Source of the DNA: Mycolicibacterium novocastrense
GTDB taxonomy: Bacteria > Actinomycetota > Actinomycetes > Mycobacteriales > Mycobacteriaceae
DNA length: 64,000 bases
Assembly: GCF_001570485.1 (NCBI RefSeq)
Contig: NZ_BCTA01000028.1
Coordinates: forward strand, 62,001 to 126,000
Direction of reading: 5' to 3'
Position 1 is the first letter of the stretch. Every line of letters starts with the position of its first letter. Both the position numbers and the translations under genes were made by a program. The notes under the pieces are model-generated. The model searched no databases. It worked only from the letters and a program-made list of their open reading frames with translations, and was not told where the DNA came from. This document shows positions 16,783 to 24,557 of this stretch, piece after piece.

Positions 16783-17571
16783 TTACGGAATCTCCCAGTG
16801 ACCCGGAGTCCCGTCGAAGAACGGGTTCTCGAAACCCTGCACCGTGGGCAGTTTCCGCAGCTCATCCGGCGGGATGCCGTAGAAGGGATTGCGGACCCCG
16901 TTGATGGTGGCCTCCGCCCTCAGCTGGACGGGACCGATCTGTTCACCCGGCAGTCCGAAGTAGTCGCCGACCCCCGGCACGCCCGGCCAGACGTCGGGCA
17001 CAGCCCACTGCGGGATCTCCCAGTGGCCCGGTGCCTCGTCGAAGAACGGGTTCTCATAACCCTGGACGGTCCGCATCTTCTTGAGCTGTCCGGGCGGGAT
17101 GTTGAAGAACGGGTTCGGCACTCCGTTGATGGTGGCCGCGTTCTTCAACTGCCCGGGCGGTATCCGAGCGCCCGGCAACCCGAAGTAGGCGTCGATGTCG
17201 GGCAGGTTCGGCTCCAGATCCGGCAGATCGACGTCGACCGCGGGTCTCGGGACCGGCGGCAGGTCCACCCTGGGCAGCGGCGGCACGTCGACCGGTGGCA
17301 CGTTCACGTCGACGTCCGGCACCCGCGGCGCCTCGACGCGCGGCACATTCACGTCGACTCGCGGCACCTCCACGTCGACCTTCGGGGGACGGGGTACCTC
17401 GACCCGCGGTACCTCGACGTTGGGAACCGGTGGTGGCGCCGGAATGGGCGGTATCGGCGGGGACGGGAACTTCGGGTCTGCGTGCACGACGCCCGTTCCC
17501 AAGCCGAGTGCCGTGAAGCCGCCCAAGGCCCCGGCCAGGCCCAGGGAAAATGCTGTTTTCTTGAGGTTCAT
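16783..17571 (-). CDS. Secreted proline-rich protein with four C-terminal NPFF repeats
   Basis: This 262-residue exported protein has a signal peptide (residues 1-31, cleaved after VVHA). A Pro/Val/Asp-rich region (about 35-130) follows, built of degenerate VEVPRV-like five- to six-residue repeats. The C-terminal half contains four 20-residue units of the pattern IPPxxL(K/R)xxxT(I/V)(N/Q)GxxNPF(F/Y). Units 1 and 3 (ATINGV) and units 2 and 4 (TVQG-ENPFF) pair, so a two-unit block bracketed by YFGLPG and PGHWEIP has been duplicated. I know no named domain for it. A ribosome site GGAGCG precedes ATG 17571. A surface or cell-wall location is likely. Confidence 0.75.
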   Translation of the reverse strand: MNLKKTAFSLGLAGALGGFTALGLGTGVVHADPKFPSPPIPPIPAPPPVPNVEVPRVEVPRPPKVDVEVPRVDVNVPRVEAPRVPDVDVNVPPVDVPPLPRVDLPPVPRPAVDVDLPDLEPNLPDIDAYFGLPGARIPPGQLKNAATINGVPNPFFNIPPGQLKKMRTVQGYENPFFDEAPGHWEIPQWAVPDVWPGVPGVGDYFGLPGEQIGPVQLRAEATINGVRNPFYGIPPDELRKLPTVQGFENPFFDGTPGHWEIP

Positions 17572-17661
17572 GGTCGCTCCTCGCATCGATTTCTGCGGCG
17601 CGACCCCCCGACAGAACGATCGGCTACCCGCGCGGTGCGTCGACGAAACCTCGATGTGTCA

Positions 17662-18264
17662 TCAGGATCCGCTGGTGGCGATCTGGACGAGCAGAAGCTC
17701 CAGGCGCTTGCGATCGGTCACCGGCTGACGGCCGGCCGCGGCACTGAGCATGAGTCCGCTGATGAACATCACGGTGAGCAGGGCCCGGTCGGCCACTGTG
17801 GACGGGTCGGCGTCAGCCGGCCGCGAGCGTTCGGCCAGCTCGCGGTGCAATGTGAGGTAGGTCTGCGAATTCGCATGGAACACAGCCGAAATCGCGGGAT
17901 CGCGACTGGCCTGTAGGAGTAGTTCGATTCGCGCGCGGGTGCGGGTGAGGCCGTCGCCGGTCAGCGATTTCATCACGACGGCGGCCAATCGCGTGACCGC
18001 GGCCTGTCGGGAGGTGCCGACGTCGGCCGCGGTGACCGAGCGCAGGTCCGCCAGGTCGAGCTCGGCGACCCGCTCGGCGACGGCGCGGATCAGCGCCGTG
18101 CGCGTCCGGAAGTAGTACGAAGTGCTCCCCTCCGGCACACCCGCGGCACGGTCGACCCGCGGATGGCTCAGCCCCTTGGCGCCGTGCTCGGCGAGCAGCC
18201 CGATCGCGGCGTCACACAGTTCGCGACGCCGTTGCCGGCCGTCCGGGGTTCGGCGCTCGCTCAC
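17662..18264 (-). CDS. TetR-family transcriptional regulator
   Basis: This 200-residue protein has an N-terminal helix-turn-helix (about 10-57, GLSHPRVDRAAGVPEGSTSYYFRTR). An all-helical ligand domain follows, with the usual C-terminal LLTVMFISGLMLSAAAG helix. The start GTG 18264 abuts the TAG of the acyl-CoA thioesterase gene (TAGGTG), so the two are co-transcribed. The regulator probably answers to an acyl-CoA or lipid ligand handled by its neighbours. A broken duplicate of this gene lies at 16329-16551. Confidence 0.88.
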   Translation of the reverse strand: MSERRTPDGRQRRRELCDAAIGLLAEHGAKGLSHPRVDRAAGVPEGSTSYYFRTRTALIRAVAERVAELDLADLRSVTAADVGTSRQAAVTRLAAVVMKSLTGDGLTRTRARIELLLQASRDPAISAVFHANSQTYLTLHRELAERSRPADADPSTVADRALLTVMFISGLMLSAAAGRQPVTDRKRLELLLVQIATSGS

Positions 18265-19197
18265 CTACGTCGCGATCGGACGGATCAGCACTTCCTGGGA
18301 TGTGCTGGCCACGGTGCGGCCCGCCGCGTCACGGATGGTTCCGCGGATCAGCGCGCGGTGTCCGGTGACGGCCACCGTGTCCTGGGTGTACAGATGCCAC
18401 TCGTCGAAGCGGACGGGCCGGTGCAGCCACAACGCGTGATCGAGGCTGACCGCCGCGATCGATGTGTAGTCGGCGCGGTGCGGGTGGTTGCGCAACGCCA
18501 TGTCCAACAGCAGATAGTCGCTCGCGTACGCCAGCATCGCGCTGTGCAGCGCGGGCTCGTCACCGATGGGGCGGGGCAACCGCATCCAGTGCGACCGGGG
18601 CTCGGGCGTCTGCCTGCCACCCAGGAAGTTCGTCGGCTCTGCGATGCGCATCTCCACTGCCGGCGGGACGTCGATCCAGTTCTGCGCGTTCTGTCTCAGC
18701 TGCGCGGGGACCTGGTGCACCCAGTGCTGCAGCAGCGGCATCTCCTCGGGTGCCGGGGTATGGGGCGCTCGGCGCTCGAGTTCGGGTTCGGCGGGATTGG
18801 TGTGAAACGACGCAAGGGCGGTGAGCAGGGTGCGCTCGCCCTGCGCGACGGTGACCCGACGGGTCGCCATCGATCGTCCGTCGCGCACGGCCTCGACGGC
18901 GATGTCGACCGGTGTGTCCGAGGCGCCGGTCTGGACGAAGTAGGCGTGCAGGGAATGCGGCGCGTGCTCGTCGACGGTGCGCGACGCGGCGTAGAGCGCC
19001 TGTGCGAGCAGTTGGCCGCCGAAGATCCGGCCGAAGCGATCCCGTTCGTTGGTTGCCTGAAACCGGTTGTCGCCCAACGGTGTCAAGTCCAGTGCCCGTT
19101 CGAGCGTGTCGAGGGATTCGAGCACCGCCTTCTCCAGCACCGTTCCGCGAAGCGGGCCGGACAGGTCGGTCAGCGGGTCGATCTCATCGGCGGACAT
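18265..19197 (-). CDS. Acyl-CoA thioesterase II (TesB family)
   Basis: This 310-residue double-hotdog enzyme hydrolyses acyl-CoA to free acid and CoA. The N-terminal hotdog has RFGRIFGGQLLAQALYAA and HSLHAYFVQTG. The C-terminal hotdog has the catalytic Asp region ASDYLLLDMAL and the Ser/Gln-containing SLDHALWLHRP. The length equals that of other TesB enzymes. ATG 19197 follows an AGGAT ribosome site. It precedes tetR without a gap. A role in trimming acyl-CoA in the surrounding lipid-modification locus is inferred. Confidence 0.9.
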   Translation of the reverse strand: MSADEIDPLTDLSGPLRGTVLEKAVLESLDTLERALDLTPLGDNRFQATNERDRFGRIFGGQLLAQALYAASRTVDEHAPHSLHAYFVQTGASDTPVDIAVEAVRDGRSMATRRVTVAQGERTLLTALASFHTNPAEPELERRAPHTPAPEEMPLLQHWVHQVPAQLRQNAQNWIDVPPAVEMRIAEPTNFLGGRQTPEPRSHWMRLPRPIGDEPALHSAMLAYASDYLLLDMALRNHPHRADYTSIAAVSLDHALWLHRPVRFDEWHLYTQDTVAVTGHRALIRGTIRDAAGRTVASTSQEVLIRPIAT

Positions 19198-19235
19198 CAC
19201 GGGTGGATCCTGCCAGATCCTTGCCACCGTTGTCT

Positions 19236-19844
19236 CTAAGACTTTAGAGTCCGGGTGTGGCCTCTGGAATCTCCCGGCAGCCGGTAGCCGTCGCGGGTCA
19301 TGATGCGGACCGGATCGCTGCCGTCCCATGCCGAGCAGGTTTCGGAGATGCGGCGCACCTGGTCGAGAAAGGCGGGCGGGGCCTCGACGATCTCGGTGTA
19401 GAACCCGAAATCGGCCACGGTGTCGATGTAGGCGACGCGGAAACCCCCGCCCGTGCTCTGGGCCGCAACCGGATACCCCAGCGCCGCGAAGTGGGCCGTT
19501 TTGGCATCGTAATCCTTTGTCACCGTCGCGATTTGGTGGAACGAGCTCGTCCCGTTACGGCTCCAGTCGGAGTAGATGCTCGGCGTCTGGCAGTGCTGCT
19601 GGATCAACTCGATCTGGACCGGGCCCGCCTGGGCCACCGCGACCTGGATGCGGACCGTGCGGATCTCACCGCCGTAGTCGGCCACTTGATCGGCGATGGG
19701 CAGCACATGAAACGGTCCCACTCCGAACACACGCGCCCAACCGGCGGCGGCCTCGAGAACGTCGTCGACGACGTGCCCGAGTTGAAAGAACCGAAAATCC
19801 CCCTCGGGCCATGGCTGTTCGAACAGATCCATGCGCACGATCAT
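19236..19844 (-). CDS. VOC-family protein, methylmalonyl-CoA epimerase-like
   Basis: About 202 residues with a glyoxalase/VOC fold: the opening FFQLGHVVDDVLEAAAGWARVFG and metal-strand segments VQIELIQQHC and FHQIATV recall methylmalonyl-CoA epimerase-type proteins. Homologues often sit with steroid- or lipid-degradation genes. The start is ATG 19844 or ATG 19832; both are 14-27 bases from the divergent epimerase gene, leaving almost no intergenic DNA. It is transcribed toward tesB and tetR (38-base gap) and is probably the first gene of that unit. Confidence 0.8.
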   Translation of the reverse strand: MIVRMDLFEQPWPEGDFRFFQLGHVVDDVLEAAAGWARVFGVGPFHVLPIADQVADYGGEIRTVRIQVAVAQAGPVQIELIQQHCQTPSIYSDWSRNGTSSFHQIATVTKDYDAKTAHFAALGYPVAAQSTGGGFRVAYIDTVADFGFYTEIVEAPPAFLDQVRRISETCSAWDGSDPVRIMTRDGYRLPGDSRGHTRTLKS

Positions 19845-19858
19845 GGCATGGCCGCGCA

Positions 19859-20773
19859 ATGCTGAGCGGGGAACGGGTTCTCATCACCGGGCCGGCCGGC
19901 CGCATCGCCTACGGCGTCGCGAAGTCGCTCGCCAAAGACAACGAAGTGTGGGGTATCGCCAGGTTCTCCGACATCGCCGCGCGCGAGGAGGTCGAGGCAC
20001 TGGGCCTGACCACCCGAAGCATCGATCTCGCCGTCGGCGACTTCGTCGATCTGCCAACGAATTTCACGTACCTCTTGCACATCGCCGCCGATTTCGGTGA
20101 AGACTACGAGCAGGGACTACGCGTCAACGCCGAGGGCACCGGACTGCTGCTGTCCCACTGCCGTTGTGTCAAGGCCGCGCTGGTGATGTCGACGGTCACC
20201 GTCTACAAACCGCACCCGGACCCGTGGCACGCATTCCGGGAGGACGATCCGATCGGCGATGCCGGATTGCCCAGCCCGCAACCGTATTCGATCGTCAAGA
20301 TCGCCGAGGAGGCCGTCGCCAGATACTGTGCGCGCGAATTCGGCATACCCACGGTCATCGCCCGGATGGGCAGCGCGTACGGCGAGCGGGGCGGTCTGCC
20401 GCTGTGGCACCTGCAAGCGATCGCGGAGGGGCGACCCGTCGTGGCCCGCTGGGACCCGTTGCCGTACAGCCCGATCCACTACGACGACATCAACGCCCAG
20501 ATTCCGGCGCTGCTGGACGCGACGAGCGTTCCCGCCACCATCGTCAACTTCGCAGGCGACACCCCGGTGAGCGTCCAGCAGTGGTGCGCGTATTTCGGTG
20601 AACTTCTCGGTGTGTCACCACAGGTGGACGTGCAGCCCGTCCCCGGTGCCTCGGTCGGTTCGGTCGGCGACCACACCATGCGAACGTCGATCACCGGGCC
20701 CTGCACGGTGGACTGGCGGGAGGGCTTCCGGGCCATGGCCGCTCACCACTATCCCGACCGCGTCGAGGCCTGA
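19859..20773 (+). CDS. NAD-dependent epimerase/dehydratase (extended SDR)
   Basis: This 304-residue protein carries the Rossmann motif VLITGPAGRIAYGVA near its N-terminus. YSIVKIAEE provides the Tyr-x3-Lys pair of extended short-chain dehydrogenases, and STVTVY supplies the catalytic Ser/Thr. It would oxidise, reduce or epimerise a hydroxyl on a sugar, sterol or lipid using NAD(P). ATG 19859 is the only reasonable start, 14 bases from the divergent VOC gene. The stop is 5 bases before the sulfotransferase ATG, so they form an operon. Confidence 0.86.
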   Translation: MLSGERVLITGPAGRIAYGVAKSLAKDNEVWGIARFSDIAAREEVEALGLTTRSIDLAVGDFVDLPTNFTYLLHIAADFGEDYEQGLRVNAEGTGLLLSHCRCVKAALVMSTVTVYKPHPDPWHAFREDDPIGDAGLPSPQPYSIVKIAEEAVARYCAREFGIPTVIARMGSAYGERGGLPLWHLQAIAEGRPVVARWDPLPYSPIHYDDINAQIPALLDATSVPATIVNFAGDTPVSVQQWCAYFGELLGVSPQVDVQPVPGASVGSVGDHTMRTSITGPCTVDWREGFRAMAAHHYPDRVEA

Positions 20774-20778
20774 CGCGC

Positions 20779-21918
20779 ATGCGCTATCCCGAGCCGCAAC
20801 AGTTGCTCGACGAAGCGGTCGCCGAATGCGGGCACTCCGACTTCGGGCCCGGAGACTTCCGCGAAGGACTGGCCGTTCTGCTCGACAGCCTGGAACGCGA
20901 CGGCGACCTGGACCCGGGCACAGACGCCGCGGTCATCGGCGATCTGCGGCGCAGGCTGGTCAATCGCCTCGAGGTCGAGGCCTACTACCGGGCGCACCCC
21001 GAGGTCGAGGACGTCGTCATCTCCGGGCCCGTCGACATCAACGGGCTGCCGCGCACCGGAACCACCGCGCTGGCCGACATGCTCTCGCTCGATCCGCAGT
21101 TCCGGTGTCTGCGGGGCTGGGAGCAATATCAGCCCGTGCCGCCGCCGGTCGCCGGCGGCGAGGCCCACGACCCGCGCAGGCAGGCATTCCTACGGATGCA
21201 CGAGGAGCGTCCCGCCGCACAGGCCGTCATGCACATCTTCGAGGTCGACGCCACCATGGAGGACACCGAAATCCTCGGAATGGCGTTTCACGGCCAGCAG
21301 ATGACCCTGCCGGTGGCGGGCTACCGATCGTGGTGGCGGCGCGCCGATCTGACCGAGACCTACGCCTACCACCGCAGGGTCGTCAAGCTGCTCGGGTCGA
21401 CGTGCCCACCGGAGCTGTGGCTGTTCAAGGCGCCCCACCACAAGTTCCACCTGGAGGCGCTCGCCAAGGCCTACCCGGACATGCGGTTCGTGATGACACA
21501 CCGCGATCCCGCCAAGGTCGTCCCGTCCTACACCAGCCTGGTGTCGACGATCTTCCCGCCCGCGGCGGGCGACCGGGATCTGTGCGCCCTCGGCCGCGAA
21601 CTGAGCGATCACCTGCGTGAGGGCATGGAGAACGCGATCGCCGAACGCGCACGCATCGGGGAGGACCGTTTTCTCGACGTCCATCACCGCGAGCTGGTCG
21701 CCGATCCGAGGGGCACGGTCCGCCGCGTCTACGACTGGCTGGGCCTGGAGCTCAAACCCGCTGTCGCCGAGACGATTTTCGACTGGCAGGACACCAACGC
21801 CGTCGGCGCCAAGGGGACACACCGATACACCGCGGAACAGTTCGGCCTCTCGGTCGACCAGATCCGATCCGACTACGACTTCTACATCCGGCACTTCGAC
21901 GTGGCCGTGGAGGCCTGA
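20779..21918 (+). CDS. Sulfotransferase family protein
   Basis: A 379-residue PAPS-dependent sulfotransferase-fold protein. The 5'-phosphosulfate loop GLPRTGTTAL lies near residue 93, and the 3'-phosphate site THRDPAKVVPSYTSL near 237. The middle contains WLFKAPHHKFHLEAL. It would transfer sulfate from PAPS to a hydroxyl on a lipid, sterol or other hydrophobic acceptor. This family is expanded in mycobacteria. It lies between the epimerase (5-base gap) and the DUF1214 gene (12-base gap with GAGGAGG ribosome site). Confidence 0.86.
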   Translation: MRYPEPQQLLDEAVAECGHSDFGPGDFREGLAVLLDSLERDGDLDPGTDAAVIGDLRRRLVNRLEVEAYYRAHPEVEDVVISGPVDINGLPRTGTTALADMLSLDPQFRCLRGWEQYQPVPPPVAGGEAHDPRRQAFLRMHEERPAAQAVMHIFEVDATMEDTEILGMAFHGQQMTLPVAGYRSWWRRADLTETYAYHRRVVKLLGSTCPPELWLFKAPHHKFHLEALAKAYPDMRFVMTHRDPAKVVPSYTSLVSTIFPPAAGDRDLCALGRELSDHLREGMENAIAERARIGEDRFLDVHHRELVADPRGTVRRVYDWLGLELKPAVAETIFDWQDTNAVGAKGTHRYTAEQFGLSVDQIRSDYDFYIRHFDVAVEA

Positions 21919-21930
21919 GGAGGCTCACCT

Positions 21931-23127
21931 ATGACCACCCTGCCGAGCTGGGACACCCAGATGGAGGCGCTCAAAGGAGTGGCTGACCACCTGCTGGCGA
22001 CGTGGCGACCAGACGGCGCCTCCGAAGCCGAGATCCAGGACATGAACAAACTCGCGCTGTCGATCCTGGCGTGCGGCTACCTGTGCCACGTCTACACCGA
22101 TTCGAAGCGCCCGGTGTTCATGCCGCTGTGGAACTACGCCTGCAACCAGGGCGGGCCGAACCCGGACTACGTCTACCTGACCGCCGAGGTCGACGGGTCC
22201 GGCGTCTATGAGTTGACCGGTCGTCGTGGCACGGTTCGGTTCGTCGAGATCACCCAGCAGGCACCCGGAATGATGAAGAGCCTCAAGGGCGTCGAGCGGC
22301 AGATGAAGTTCCAGGCCGTCACCCACGACCTGGACGACCTGACGATCGCCGAGGACGGTTCCTTCCGCGTGATCATGTCCGCCGAACGCCCCGACTCATA
22401 CGACGGCGACTGGTGGCCGCTCAACCCGGAGGTGGGCAAGCTGCTGATGCGCAAATGCGCGTGCGACTGGAACACCGAGATCGACGCCCAGGTCGCCATC
22501 AATCGCCTCGACGACGGCGGCACGGACATGTCGCCGACCGAGATCGCGCGGCGGTTCTCGGAGCTGGGCGACTGGATCAAGGGAATGATCGACTTCGACA
22601 TGGAGCTGGTCCGGTACTACCGCGAGCACCACGGCTTCAACGTGCTCCTGCGGTCACAGTGGATTCAGCAAGGCGGTGGCCTGGCCACCAAGCAGGCCTA
22701 CTACGACGGTATCCATCAAATCGCCGACGACGAGGCGTTGGTCGTCGAGTTCCCCGTGCCGGCGCACTGCTACTACTGGCAGATTCTGGTGGCCGACGAC
22801 CGGTTCTCGACGGTGGACTGGGTGAACCGACAATCCAGTCTCAACGACGTTCAGGCGCGCATCGACCCCGACGGCTGGTTCCGCGGCGTGGTGTCCAAGC
22901 GCGACCCGGGCGTGCACAATTGGCTCGACAAGGCCGACTGGCCGTGGGGGATTCTGCAGGCGCGGTTCTACAAAGCCGAGGAGTTCCCCGAGATCACGGT
23001 CACGAAAGTGCCGGTCGCCGACGTGCTCGGGCACCTCCCGGCGGGCACCGAGGTGCTCACCCAAGACCAGCGGCGAGCCCAGCTGCGGCACCGTCGAACG
23101 GGTGCGCAGATGCGCCGCATCTGGTGA
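21931..23127 (+). CDS. DUF1214-domain protein
   Basis: This 398-residue cytoplasmic protein has a C-terminal DUF1214-like region (VVEFPVPAHCYYWQI and VDWVNRQSSLNDVQ, about residues 268-310). An unassigned N-terminal half contains NPDYVYLTAEVDGSG. DUF1214 often pairs with DUF1254; its biochemical role is unknown. It has no signal peptide. It is the last gene of the epimerase-sulfotransferase cassette, which implies a job on the same substrate, and homologues occur near sterol- or lipid-related genes. Confidence 0.72.
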   Translation: MTTLPSWDTQMEALKGVADHLLATWRPDGASEAEIQDMNKLALSILACGYLCHVYTDSKRPVFMPLWNYACNQGGPNPDYVYLTAEVDGSGVYELTGRRGTVRFVEITQQAPGMMKSLKGVERQMKFQAVTHDLDDLTIAEDGSFRVIMSAERPDSYDGDWWPLNPEVGKLLMRKCACDWNTEIDAQVAINRLDDGGTDMSPTEIARRFSELGDWIKGMIDFDMELVRYYREHHGFNVLLRSQWIQQGGGLATKQAYYDGIHQIADDEALVVEFPVPAHCYYWQILVADDRFSTVDWVNRQSSLNDVQARIDPDGWFRGVVSKRDPGVHNWLDKADWPWGILQARFYKAEEFPEITVTKVPVADVLGHLPAGTEVLTQDQRRAQLRHRRTGAQMRRIW

Positions 23128-23152
23128 TCAGCCCAACGAACGCAGCCGCCGT

Positions 23153-23168
23153 GTAACACCGATTTAAC
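23153..23168. promoter_or_regulatory. Possible GlnR half-site pair upstream of glnA2
   Basis: GTAAC-N6-TTAAC places two AC dinucleotides nine bases apart, the spacing used by GlnR in mycobacteria. It covers the -35 area of the predicted glnA2 promoter. Only two half-sites are seen, so this is tentative. Confidence 0.3.
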
Positions 23169-23178
23169 AGCCGGTGCC

Positions 23179-23184
23179 TACGCT
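23179..23184 (+). promoter_or_regulatory. -10 hexamer TACGCT of glnA2
   Basis: TACGCT ends six bases before ATG 23191; no Shine-Dalgarno sequence, hence probably leaderless. Confidence 0.6.
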
Positions 23185-23190
23185 GCGACC

Positions 23191-24531
23191 ATGGATCGGC
23201 AGAAGGAATTCGTGCTGCGCACGCTGGAGGAACGCGACATCCGCTTCGTCCGGCTGTGGTTCACCGACGTGCTCGGATACCTCAAGTCGGTCGCGATCGC
23301 CCCGGCCGAACTCGAGGGTGCCTTCGAAGAGGGGATCGGGTTCGACGGCTCGGCGATCGAAGGCTTCGCCCGGGTCTCGGAAGCCGACATGGTGGCCCGC
23401 CCCGATCCCTCCACCTTCCAGGTGCTGCCGTGGGCCGACGACTCCGGCCGACATCATTCGGCGCGGATGTTCTGCGACATCACCATGCCGGACGGCTCCC
23501 CGTCGTGGGCGGACTCGCGCCACGTGCTGCGCAGGCAGCTGGCCAAGGCCAGCGACCTCGGCTTTTCCTGCTACGTGCATCCCGAGATCGAGTTCTTCCT
23601 GCTCAAGCCCGGCGAGGACGACGGCACCCCGCCCGTGCCCGCCGACAACGGCGGCTACTTCGACCAGGCCGTCCACGATTCGGCACCCAACTTCCGCAGG
23701 CACGCCATCGACGCGCTCGAGCAGATGGGGATCTCGGTGGAGTTCAGCCACCACGAGGGCGCGCCCGGCCAGCAGGAGATCGACCTGCGCTACGCCGACG
23801 CGTTGTCGATGGCCGACAACGTGATGACGTTCCGCTACGTCGTCAAGGAGGTCGCGCTCGGGGACGGGGTGCGGGCGTCGTTCATGCCCAAGCCGTTCGC
23901 CGAGCATCCCGGGTCGGCCATGCACACGCACATGAGCCTGTTCGAGGGCGACACCAACGCCTTCCACAGCCCCGACGACCCGCTGCAACTGTCCGACGTC
24001 GCGAAGTCGTTCATCGCCGGGATCCTCGAGCACGCCAAGGAGATCAGCGCCGTCACCAACCAGTGGGTGAACTCCTACAAGCGCCTCGTCCACGGCGGCG
24101 AGGCGCCCACGGCGGCGTCCTGGGGCGCGGCCAACCGCTCGGCGCTGGTGCGGGTGCCGATGTACACGCCGCGCAAGGCGTCCTCACGCCGCGTGGAGGT
24201 GCGCAGCCCGGATTCGGCGTGCAACCCCTACCTGACTTTCGCGGTGCTGCTGGCAGCCGGGTTGCGCGGCATCGAGAAGAACTACGTGCTGGCGCCGGAG
24301 GCCGAGGACAACGTCTGGACGCTGACCTCCGAGGAGCGCATCGCGATGGGCTACAAGGAGCTGCCGGGCAGCCTCGGTGCAGCGCTCGAGCAGATGGAGA
24401 CCTCCGAACTGGTCGCCGAGGCGTTGGGCGAGCACGTCTTCGACTACTTCCTGCGTAACAAGCGCGCGGAGTGGGAGAACTACCGCAGCCACGTCACACC
24501 GTTCGAGCTGAAGGCCTACCTGTCTCTCTAG
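23191..24531 (+). CDS. glnA2: Type I glutamine synthetase GlnA2
   Basis: A 446-residue cytoplasmic enzyme of the GS-I family (ATP + glutamate + NH3). The N-terminal beta-grasp includes RLWFTDVLGYLKSVAI and EGIGFDGSAIEGF. The ATP and glutamate sites include HPEIEFFLL, HEGAPGQQEIDL, GSAMHTHMSLF and NPYLTFAVLLAAGL. The loop that carries the adenylylated Tyr in GlnA1 reads EDNVWTLTSEER and has no Tyr, so GlnE should not modify it. The length equals that of M. tuberculosis GlnA2. glnE follows after 26 bases, but with its own leaderless promoter. Confidence 0.95.
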   Translation: MDRQKEFVLRTLEERDIRFVRLWFTDVLGYLKSVAIAPAELEGAFEEGIGFDGSAIEGFARVSEADMVARPDPSTFQVLPWADDSGRHHSARMFCDITMPDGSPSWADSRHVLRRQLAKASDLGFSCYVHPEIEFFLLKPGEDDGTPPVPADNGGYFDQAVHDSAPNFRRHAIDALEQMGISVEFSHHEGAPGQQEIDLRYADALSMADNVMTFRYVVKEVALGDGVRASFMPKPFAEHPGSAMHTHMSLFEGDTNAFHSPDDPLQLSDVAKSFIAGILEHAKEISAVTNQWVNSYKRLVHGGEAPTAASWGAANRSALVRVPMYTPRKASSRRVEVRSPDSACNPYLTFAVLLAAGLRGIEKNYVLAPEAEDNVWTLTSEERIAMGYKELPGSLGAALEQMETSELVAEALGEHVFDYFLRNKRAEWENYRSHVTPFELKAYLSL

Positions 24532-24545
24532 GTGACTAGGCGAGA

Positions 24546-24551
24546 TACCTT
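24546..24551 (+). promoter_or_regulatory. -10 hexamer TACCTT of glnE
   Basis: TACCTT ends six bases before GTG 24558 in the 26-base glnA2-glnE gap, suggesting glnE has its own leaderless transcript. Confidence 0.5.
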
Positions 24552-24557
24552 TTAGGC

